Below are positions 14,773 to 21,153 of a stretch of 23,913 nucleotides of DNA, in pieces. Where the stretch lies: NCBI GenBank assembly GCA_937896495.1, contig CALBNQ010000040.1, forward strand, positions 1 to 23,913. The letters are read 5' to 3'. This DNA is from an uncultured archaeon. GTDB lineage: Archaea; Thermoproteota; Nitrososphaeria; Nitrososphaerales; Nitrosopumilaceae. Position 1 is the first letter of the stretch. Each line of letters starts with the position of its first letter. Position numbers and translations under genes: made by a program. Under the pieces are notes generated by a model. The model was given only the letters and a program-made list of their open reading frames with translations, did no database searches and was not told the origin of the DNA.

Positions 14773-15081
14773 CTAATGAAGTTCTATAGTGTCTTCAGCA
14801 AAACCTAATCCAACCAAAGTATCTTTAATTGTATCACGATGATCACCTTGTAAAAAGACATATCCTTCTTTTGCTGTTCCTCCACAAGCGTATTTGTTTT
14901 TAAGATCTTTTGCAACTTGCTCTAAATTATTCATTTTAGGATCAAGGCCTTCAATCATGGTACCTTTTTTCTTGAATCGTCTTGTTTCTAATCTAATAAT
15001 GATTTTAGTACTATCTTTGGCAAGTTCACCACAAGCACACAAGTCTTCTGGTAGACCACAAGTATTACAAATTACTGCCAT
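14773..15081 (-). CDS. translation initiation factor aIF1 (SUI1/eIF1 family)
   Basis: 102 aa, the normal archaeal length. It binds the small ribosomal subunit and guards start-codon selection. The N-terminus carries four cysteines (Cys5, Cys8, Cys15 and Cys17 in ICNTCGLPEDLCACGEL) that may bind zinc, as in many archaeal orthologues. The SUI1 core follows: KIIIRLETRRFKKKGTMIEG, NKYACGGTAKEGYVFLQGDH and a final helix with LVGLGF. Begins with ATG at 15081. It is the first gene of the leftward pair with the CPBP protease. No TATA box at the leaderless distance is obvious. Confidence 0.95.
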   Translation of the reverse strand: MAVICNTCGLPEDLCACGELAKDSTKIIIRLETRRFKKKGTMIEGLDPKMNNLEQVAKDLKNKYACGGTAKEGYVFLQGDHRDTIKDTLVGLGFAEDTIELH

Positions 15082-15155
15082 ACGTTCGAAATCAATTCGA
15101 TCATAGGCACTATTAAGCCTTGTTTGAATAAAGTGATTGTTGTAAAAAATAATTG

Positions 15156-15166
15156 GATTTTTTAGA
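15156..15166 (+). promoter_or_regulatory. TATA-like box of zinc-ribbon gene
   Basis: The T-rich gattttttaga element is centred about 26 nt before the ATG at 15187, the distance expected for a leaderless transcript. Confidence 0.45.
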
Positions 15167-15186
15167 TAGAAAACAATAGAGAATTC

Positions 15187-15519
15187 ATGACAGATGATCT
15201 GACAAAAAAAGCAGCTGACATGTTACTAAAAGGGGCCACACTACTCAGTGAACCATGCCCCTATTGTTCAGGAGTAAGAGTAATGAAAGAAGGTCAGGCA
15301 TTGTGTATTAGTTGTGGCAGAGAGCCAGAAAAAAGAGAGATCACACAGCAAAAATCAGAACAAATACAAAAATCAAGCCTAGAAGAGATATTAGATAAAA
15401 AAATCACAACACTCTCAAAAGAATTAGAACAAGAAAAGGATCATGAGAAACAACAAGAAATTCTAAAGTCGATCAATTCAGCACTAGATGCCATACAAAA
15501 AATCAAAGATAAACAATAA
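15187..15519 (+). CDS. zinc-ribbon protein of the Sjogren's syndrome/scleroderma autoantigen 1 (p27) family
   Basis: 110 aa. Residues 5-47 carry the family domain: a helix (KKAADMLLKGATLL) then a zinc ribbon with Cys24, Cys27, Cys40 and Cys43 (PCPYC and CISCG). This fits the Auto_anti-p27 family found in archaea and eukaryotes, whose molecular role is not established. Residues 50-108 are a Gln/Glu/Lys-rich predicted coiled coil (EEILDKKITTLSKELEQEKD). It lies 32 nt upstream of the Sec61 beta gene on the same strand; each has its own TATA-like element. Confidence 0.88.
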   Translation: MTDDLTKKAADMLLKGATLLSEPCPYCSGVRVMKEGQALCISCGREPEKREITQQKSEQIQKSSLEEILDKKITTLSKELEQEKDHEKQQEILKSINSALDAIQKIKDKQ

Positions 15520-15521
15520 AG

Positions 15522-15532
15522 TTTTTATGTTA
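15522..15532 (+). promoter_or_regulatory. TATA box of sec61 beta
   Basis: tttttatgtta is centred about 25 nt before the ATG at 15552, in the 32-nt gap after the zinc-ribbon gene. This implies a leaderless Sec61 beta transcript, probably continuing into the DUF2070 gene. Confidence 0.55.
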
Positions 15533-15551
15533 AAATTCGCGGTGTCAATTC

Positions 15552-15716
15552 ATGGCCGATAAGAAAGCTGCTCCACTTCCAGCATCAAGTGGTGGACTCA
15601 TGAGATTCTTTGAAGATGAGACTAAAGGATTCAAAATAGATCCAAAAATCGTAATATCAATTCCAATTGGCTTAATTGTAGTTTCATGGATAATTGATAT
15701 GTTTGCAGCTACGTGA
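15552..15716 (+). CDS. secG: preprotein translocase subunit Sec61 beta (archaeal SecG)
   Basis: A 54-aa gene easily missed by length cut-offs. The protein has the archaeal Sec61 beta layout: a flexible Ala/Pro/Ser/Gly-rich N-terminus (ADKKAAPLPASSGGLMRF), an acidic-amphipathic stretch (EDETKGFKIDP) and a single C-terminal transmembrane helix (about residues 33-51, VISIPIGLIVVSWII). The LMRFF(E)DE...K(I)DP signature before the helix is typical of the family. It is the tail-anchored small subunit of the SecYE beta channel that exports proteins. The DUF2070 gene begins 7 nt later. Confidence 0.93.
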   Translation: MADKKAAPLPASSGGLMRFFEDETKGFKIDPKIVISIPIGLIVVSWIIDMFAAT

Positions 15717-15723
15717 ACAAACT

Positions 15724-17463
15724 ATGGAAGATTCAGATGATGTTTCAAATATTCATAATAGGTTCTCTCTTACTTTAGTAAATCCTTCATCAAAATACTT
15801 TTCACTTGTTGTATCATTAGTGGTATCTACAGTTACAGTTCTTGCAACATATTTGGCATATTTACAGGATTTTGAACAGTTATGGTATAGAGTTCCAATG
15901 GTATTAGGAGTTTTAGTGGTATCTCAATTATTAGACAGTAAATTATCAAAGAAAAAAGAATATTCAAAATCATTGCATTCATCACTTTTTGGAAATATGT
16001 TATGGACAGTTACCATCATGATGGGAATAGTTGCAAGTATTGTTTTGCAAAAAGATATTCAATTATTTTTCATCACTTTTGGAATGATTCTTTTTGCTGC
16101 ATTTAGGATTGGGATTTACACTACAACTTTGGGTTTGAGTCTCAAGAAAGCTTGGATGATTTGTTTCATTCAACCATTAGCAATGTTTTTTGTATTAATT
16201 CCTCATGATATGTGGTTTTCAATTTTAAGTGAACCAATAGGATTAGGTTATGGAGCAGCTTTTATGATAATTGCAAGTGCGTGGTCATGGATTACAGATA
16301 GAGCTGGAAGACCAGGTATGGAAAGTACTCACAAAACAATTCAAGCATATCTTGCATCTCAAGGAAATGATTTTGAAGATGCAGAGAAACTGATGGAAGA
16401 ACGTTCTACTGAAACCAAAGTAATGACATCACAATTAAAAATTTCAACAACTAATGATGAGAATGGGTTTAGAATAGTATTGCCAGAAATTCATCCAGGA
16501 CCATATCATCCAGTTGGAGGAAGCAATATCCCATATCAAATTTATAAGAAATTATCATCATCAGCAATGGTAATGCATAGTATTTCAGACCATGCATTAA
16601 ATCTCCCATCAAGAAATGAAGTTGAAAATTATTTAGAAAATTTAAAAAACAGTAAAGTGAAAGATGAAGGACTAAAGTGTACTGAACCAGTAGTAGTTCA
16701 GGTTAACAAAGCAAGGGTAACAGGGTTACTGTTCGGAAACAATCCATTATTGTTTTTATCATTATCCCCACATGGGATGGAAGATATTCCAAGTTACATG
16801 AAAACAGAAATTGAGCAATATGCAAAAAATAGGAATTATTCTAGAACAATGATTGTTGATTGTCATAATGCAATGGGGGAAGAGATTTCAAAAGAAGATG
16901 GAGAAGACATGTTGAGTGCTGCAAAATCATGTTTAGACACATTGATTTCAAAAGAGAGTTATCAAATTGAGTTTGGATATGCAAATTCAGATGACATGGA
17001 TGTGTGGACAGAAGATTTAGGGATGGGAGGTTTGGGAATATCCTGCTTTAAGATTAATGAAAAAAAATACTTTCTTGGATGGTCTGATTCTAATAACATG
17101 GAAAACGGTGTAAGAGAGAAAATAGTAGATAATTTTTCAAAAAAAGATTACAAATTGTTAGAGATTTGTACATCAGATACACATTATGCAGCAGTTAAAC
17201 CTAGAAATAAAAACGGCTATTATCAATTAGGAATAATTACAGGTGCAGACAAATTATCAAAATGGTTTTTAGATATTGCAAAAAGATCTGAATCAACAAT
17301 GAAATCAGTAAAGTTTGAGATTTTGGAAAATGAAACCAAAGTCAAAGCAATGGGAACAGGGATTTATGAAGATTATTCAAAAGCGTTAGATAATTCTTTG
17401 AGAATTACCAAAATGTTTGTTATTGGATGTGTAGGACTTTTCATAACTAGTCTTTTTCTATAG
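15724..17463 (+). CDS. DUF2070 family membrane protein
   Basis: 579 aa from the ATG at 15724 (an upstream in-frame ATG at 15694 lies within the Sec61 beta gene and is less likely). Six to seven transmembrane helices occupy the first 200 residues, a large soluble domain follows, and one helix closes the protein (MFVIGCVGLFITSLFL). The soluble part carries conserved-looking His/Asp/Gly motifs: EIHPGPYHPVGGSN (about 255-268), SPHGMEDIP (about 348), DCHNAMGEE (about 379) and TDHT-like CTSDTHYAA. This His-rich pattern suggests a metal-dependent hydrolase, but the family has no established function. It is 7 nt downstream of sec61 beta, so they are cotranscribed. The 3' end overlaps the nuclease-like gene by 17 nt. 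Confidence 0.88.
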   Translation: MEDSDDVSNIHNRFSLTLVNPSSKYFSLVVSLVVSTVTVLATYLAYLQDFEQLWYRVPMVLGVLVVSQLLDSKLSKKKEYSKSLHSSLFGNMLWTVTIMMGIVASIVLQKDIQLFFITFGMILFAAFRIGIYTTTLGLSLKKAWMICFIQPLAMFFVLIPHDMWFSILSEPIGLGYGAAFMIIASAWSWITDRAGRPGMESTHKTIQAYLASQGNDFEDAEKLMEERSTETKVMTSQLKISTTNDENGFRIVLPEIHPGPYHPVGGSNIPYQIYKKLSSSAMVMHSISDHALNLPSRNEVENYLENLKNSKVKDEGLKCTEPVVVQVNKARVTGLLFGNNPLLFLSLSPHGMEDIPSYMKTEIEQYAKNRNYSRTMIVDCHNAMGEEISKEDGEDMLSAAKSCLDTLISKESYQIEFGYANSDDMDVWTEDLGMGGLGISCFKINEKKYFLGWSDSNNMENGVREKIVDNFSKKDYKLLEICTSDTHYAAVKPRNKNGYYQLGIITGADKLSKWFLDIAKRSESTMKSVKFEILENETKVKAMGTGIYEDYSKALDNSLRITKMFVIGCVGLFITSLFL

Positions 17464-18100
17464 TTTTCATTTGTTCAATATTTCCATAAAATTCATCAAT
17501 AAATGAAGAGAATTGAGATATTGGTACAATAGGCACATTTTCAATAAAATTTACCTTGTCTTGAAACAAAGTAACAATTACAGGTACAGCCATCGAACCC
17601 TGAGTTTTTTCAACATATTTTTTTGTTCTTTCAATTTGTTTTTTGACGGCATTAGTTAATGATGAAATGTTATAACGTTTCCAATGTTTACAATCAATTA
17701 AAATTGCAATACCCAAACGAATTCCAATTACATCGATTTCCATTCTAGGTTTGGTTAAAATCATATTTTTAATAACTGCAAAATTTTTTGATGATAAAAC
17801 TTCTGCAGTTAATCCTTCAAAATCTCTCCAATCTAATGAAGTAGAGATTTCATCAATAGGACATCCACGTTCAAGTAAAGAAATTGCAATTTTGAGTTTA
17901 TCTCCAGTCTCAAAATAATACAATCCGTCTTGGATGGAACCAATATCATTTTTTACAAATTCATCTAAAATGGATGTAGAATCAATTGTATTCATTTTAG
18001 TTACTGCACAAAAATCAGTTACAGATACACCACCAGGGATTATCCCCTTTAACCCAATAATCATTTTAGACTGAATTCGCATACAGAAATTTTGATTCAT
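17447..18100 (-). CDS. PD-(D/E)XK nuclease-like protein with N-terminal winged-helix-like domain
   Basis: 217 aa. Residues 1-85 look like a helix-turn-helix/winged-helix domain (SVTDFCAVTKMNTIDSTSI, then a beta hairpin). Residues 90-200 match the Mrr-like restriction endonuclease fold: WRDFEGLTAEVL with Glu100, then EIDVIGIRLGIAILIDCKHW with Asp123, Asp136 and Lys138 forming the D-x(n)-(D/E)-x-K active site. Such proteins cut DNA (Mrr, Holliday-junction resolvases) or act in repair. No methyltransferase or specificity subunit is nearby, so a stand-alone repair or resolvase-like role is more plausible than restriction. Upstream ttataatc lies about 25 nt before the ATG. It overlaps the DUF2070 3' end by 17 nt. 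Confidence 0.82.
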   Translation of the reverse strand: MNQNFCMRIQSKMIIGLKGIIPGGVSVTDFCAVTKMNTIDSTSILDEFVKNDIGSIQDGLYYFETGDKLKIAISLLERGCPIDEISTSLDWRDFEGLTAEVLSSKNFAVIKNMILTKPRMEIDVIGIRLGIAILIDCKHWKRYNISSLTNAVKKQIERTKKYVEKTQGSMAVPVIVTLFQDKVNFIENVPIVPISQFSSFIDEFYGNIEQMKTIEKD

Positions 18101-18152
18101 AAACAGAATTTAGGTTTTAAGAGATTATAATTTCAGGGTATTGTGATATAGA

Positions 18153-18162
18153 TTTTTTTATG
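18153..18162 (+). promoter_or_regulatory. TATA box of solute-binding protein gene
   Basis: tttttttatg is centred about 25 nt upstream of the ATG at 18182, the leaderless spacing. It sits in the 81-nt divergent gap with the nuclease-like gene. Confidence 0.5.
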
Positions 18163-18181
18163 AGCATTAAAAATTCAAAAC

Positions 18182-20638
18182 ATGAAAAAAATGCTAGTGT
18201 TGATACTAGCTTTATCAATTGTTTTTATGATACAAAATTATGCTTTTGCAGAAAAAAATACATTTTTTGATACAGTCAAGTTCATCCAATATTTAGATGA
18301 AAATACAGCATTAGAAGAAGTACGAAATGGTAACCTTGACATGTATTATTATACAGTTTCTCCAGATAGATTAGAAACACATCAAGCAAAAAAAGGATTA
18401 CAGATTTTTGACTCTACAGGAGGCAGATACAGTATTCTAGTAAACCCTGCAGAATCAGAAAAGTTCAATCCATTTTCAAACAAAGAGATTAGATTTGCAT
18501 TAAATTATTTGATAGATAGAAAATTAATTGTTAATGAATTAATGGGAGGGTATGGTACATCAATAATTTCATACTATAGTCCATCAGAACCAGAATATCT
18601 TTCAGTGATTGAACAATTAGAATTATTTAATTTTGAATATAATCCAGGACTTGCAGACAAAACAATTACCAAAGTACTTGATGAGAAAGGTGCCAAAAAG
18701 ATTGGAGAAAGATGGTTAATGAATGGCAACCCAATAGAAATAACAATTTTTATCAGAAGTGATGATCCAGTTAGAAAATCCATTGGAGAAATTTTATCAG
18801 TAGAGTTAGAAAAGATTGGATTTACAGTAAAGAAGGATTTTGGAGATTTGAATAAAGCATTTGTTGTAGTTTATGGTTCAAATCCAGCAGATTTGAAATG
18901 GAGTTTATACACCGAAGGATGGGCCAGTTCAGCATTTGTAAGGTATGACTCCATAGGATTAGGACAGATGTATTCTCCGTGGTTTTCAAACATGCCAGGT
19001 TTTAATGATCCAACATATTGGAATTATGAGAATATGAAATTAGATGAAATGACTCAAAAAATTTACACAGGTAATTTTGAATCCTCAGAAATAAGATCAG
19101 AATTGATTCAAGAAGCAGTAGTTGAAGGAATTAACGAGTCAGTAAGAATTTTTCTTGCAAGTAAAATTGATCAGTATGTTGTTAATGAAAAAATTAGTGG
19201 AGTTGTAAATGATTTTGGGGCAGGGGTTCCAAGTAGATTTACACCAATTAATGCAAATAGTGACAAAAATGAATTAGTGATTGGTGTAAAACAAATCTAT
19301 CAAGGGGCATGGAATCCAGTAAGGGGTTTGACAGATAGTTATAGTAGACAAATTTGGGGAATTATATCAGATCCGGGTTCATTTAAGCATCCATTTACAG
19401 GAGAAACAATTCCAATTAGGTCAACATGGGATGTAGAAACTGCAGGACCAAATGGAAAATTAAACATTCCTCAAAAATCAGTAATATGGAATCCTAAATC
19501 ACAAGAGTGGAGAAATATTTCATCAGATTCTTTTGCTACAAGTAAAATTACATTTGATTTTAATTTCAGTAATTGGCACAATGGGGAAATGATGGATATG
19601 AACGATATTTTACACTCATTATATTTTTTGATAGAGTGGGGAACACAAGTAGATGAAAATGATAAAACATTTGATACAGAATTTACTCCAATAGCTACTC
19701 AGAGCATTCAAACAATAAAAGGAGTTAATGTAATTGATGAGGATACAATAGAAGTGTATGTAGATTATTGGCATTTTGATGATGCAGAAATTGCAAATTG
19801 GGCAATGATGTGGAATTCAATGCCATGGGAAGTTTCAGTAGCCATGGAAAAAGCAGTTACAGATGGCAAAGTTTCATTTTCCAGATCAGGTGCCACAAGT
19901 AAAAATGTCAATTGGTTATCATTAATTATTCCAAAAGATGCAAATATTATCAAGGAAAATCTTGAGGAATTTAAAAATGAAAATTATACCCCAAATGGGT
20001 TTAAAGGAAATGGTCAAGGTGAAAAATATTTTCAAGATAGATATGATTCCTCAATCAAATGGATTGAAGAGAATAACCATGCAGTGATTAGTAATGGACC
20101 ATTTTATCTAAAGTCATATGCACCAGAATCTAGAACAATTACAGTTAGTTCATTTAATGATGAATCATATCCATTCAAAGCAGGAGAATGGTCAAAATTT
20201 GAAGATGTGAAATTTCCTTTGATCAAAAAAATGAATTTTGATAAAGTTATTCAACGAGAAGAATTCAAAATAGATATCATAGTTGAGAATGCAGATCAAA
20301 TTTTATATTTTTTGACAGACAATGTTGGAGATTTGATATCATCAGATACATTTGAAATTATCAATGATAAAGTAACAATTTTAATTCCAAATGAGAGAAC
20401 ACAGAAACTCAGTATAGGTGCAAATAATATCAAAATCTTTGCAATTTCAGAATCGGTATTAAGACCAGATTTTTATGAATCTAGTTTTTTTGTAACTGAA
20501 AATAAAATAGAAAAACCAAAAACAGATTTTGCAAACATAGAGGTTCTAAAAAATGAAGCAAATTACGAAATTCTAATAGTTATAATAATAGCGGTTGCAG
20601 GGATCGTAATTTTTCTAAAAAGAAAAAAATTACAATAA
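18182..20638 (+). CDS. membrane-anchored family 5 (peptide/nickel type) ABC solute-binding protein, permuted halves
   Basis: 818 aa. Signal peptide at residues 1-23 (ending NYAFA) and a C-terminal transmembrane anchor (about 795-812) with a KRKKLQ tail. The two SBP_5 halves appear in swapped order. Residues 30-350 hold the part that is normally C-terminal: YLDENTALEEVRNGNLDMYY, then PFSNKEIRFALNYLIDRKLI (97-116). Residues 362-690 hold the normally N-terminal part: NELVIGV, then NWHNGEMMDMNDILHSL (about 464-480), DEDTIEVYVD and NGPFYLKSY. A beta-rich domain (about 695-780) precedes the anchor. It should bind peptides or similar ligands outside the membrane. No permease or ATPase gene is next to it. 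A 9-nt overlap joins it to convergent tsr3. Confidence 0.88.
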   Translation: MKKMLVLILALSIVFMIQNYAFAEKNTFFDTVKFIQYLDENTALEEVRNGNLDMYYYTVSPDRLETHQAKKGLQIFDSTGGRYSILVNPAESEKFNPFSNKEIRFALNYLIDRKLIVNELMGGYGTSIISYYSPSEPEYLSVIEQLELFNFEYNPGLADKTITKVLDEKGAKKIGERWLMNGNPIEITIFIRSDDPVRKSIGEILSVELEKIGFTVKKDFGDLNKAFVVVYGSNPADLKWSLYTEGWASSAFVRYDSIGLGQMYSPWFSNMPGFNDPTYWNYENMKLDEMTQKIYTGNFESSEIRSELIQEAVVEGINESVRIFLASKIDQYVVNEKISGVVNDFGAGVPSRFTPINANSDKNELVIGVKQIYQGAWNPVRGLTDSYSRQIWGIISDPGSFKHPFTGETIPIRSTWDVETAGPNGKLNIPQKSVIWNPKSQEWRNISSDSFATSKITFDFNFSNWHNGEMMDMNDILHSLYFLIEWGTQVDENDKTFDTEFTPIATQSIQTIKGVNVIDEDTIEVYVDYWHFDDAEIANWAMMWNSMPWEVSVAMEKAVTDGKVSFSRSGATSKNVNWLSLIIPKDANIIKENLEEFKNENYTPNGFKGNGQGEKYFQDRYDSSIKWIEENNHAVISNGPFYLKSYAPESRTITVSSFNDESYPFKAGEWSKFEDVKFPLIKKMNFDKVIQREEFKIDIIVENADQILYFLTDNVGDLISSDTFEIINDKVTILIPNERTQKLSIGANNIKIFAISESVLRPDFYESSFFVTENKIEKPKTDFANIEVLKNEANYEILIVIIIAVAGIVIFLKRKKLQ

Positions 20639-21121
20639 ACCATAATCTTTTAGAATAGGTTCTATTTGTTCCTCATTTTCAAGTTTAGAGTAATCATCTA
20701 AAAGATTTTGATTAAGATCATAAAATGTATGCCCCCATTTGAATTTATCAAGTAATTCTAAACTTTGTTCTTTAAATCCTAAAATAAACAATGATGCAGA
20801 TAATGCCTCAACAGTAGTTAATTTATTGAGTTTTGAATAATTGACAGGATTTCCAGCAAGTAGTGGCGGAAGTTTTCTCTTTATACCATTGAATTTTTTT
20901 GAGAATGCTTGATCAGCTAAATTCCACGAACAATCTATTCCAACAATAGAATTGATTAATTGTTTGTCTTTTGGGATTAATGTTTTCTCAGAGAATGGAT
21001 CTAAAACCATTCCCTTACTACTAATTTTTTTAATACTTTGAGCTAAACCAAACTTTACCATCTTAGCTGCAGTGCATTTTTTTGGATCATCTTGAAAAAA
21101 CATCAAAACCTGTAACTTCAT
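20630..21121 (-). CDS. tsr3: Tsr3-type 16S rRNA aminocarboxypropyltransferase (DUF367)
   Basis: 163 aa, typical for archaeal members. Tsr3 enzymes transfer the 3-amino-3-carboxypropyl group of SAM to a pseudouridine of small-subunit rRNA late in ribosome assembly. Family blocks in order: DDPKKCTAAKMVKFGLA (residues 11-27), LDPFSEKTLIPKD (40-52), GIDCSWNLADQAF (62-74), RKLPPLLAGNPVNYSKLNKL (about 82-101) and the active-site-proximal TTVEALSASLFILGF, then FKWGHTFYDLNQNLLDDY. These agree with the RLI-like N-terminal and DUF367 C-terminal regions. It lies 32 nt downstream of the surface-protein gene on the same strand; a TATA-like element in that gap is weak. Confidence 0.93.
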   Translation of the reverse strand: MKLQVLMFFQDDPKKCTAAKMVKFGLAQSIKKISSKGMVLDPFSEKTLIPKDKQLINSIVGIDCSWNLADQAFSKKFNGIKRKLPPLLAGNPVNYSKLNKLTTVEALSASLFILGFKEQSLELLDKFKWGHTFYDLNQNLLDDYSKLENEEQIEPILKDYGLL

Positions 21122-21153
21122 TATGATAGTTAAGAAAATGGACTATTTTGAAT

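Noticed and set aside
15082..15186. A tRNA gene suggested by gttcgaaatc.
   Set aside because: No acceptor stem, anticodon arm or CCA-compatible 3' end can be drawn; the stretch is the upstream region of aIF1.
15694..15723. Upstream ATG at 15694 as the start of the DUF2070 gene.
   Set aside because: It lies within the Sec61 beta gene and adds only ten residues of unlike composition; the ATG at 15724 follows the Sec61 beta stop by 7 nt.
17447..18100. A restriction-modification or defence island around the nuclease-like gene.
   Set aside because: The neighbours are DUF2070 and a solute-binding protein; no methyltransferase, helicase, integrase or transposase is nearby.
20500..20638. C-terminal helix plus basic tail of the solute-binding protein as an archaeosortase signal.
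   Set aside because: No PEF/PGF-type motif precedes the helix, so an ordinary membrane anchor is the simpler reading.
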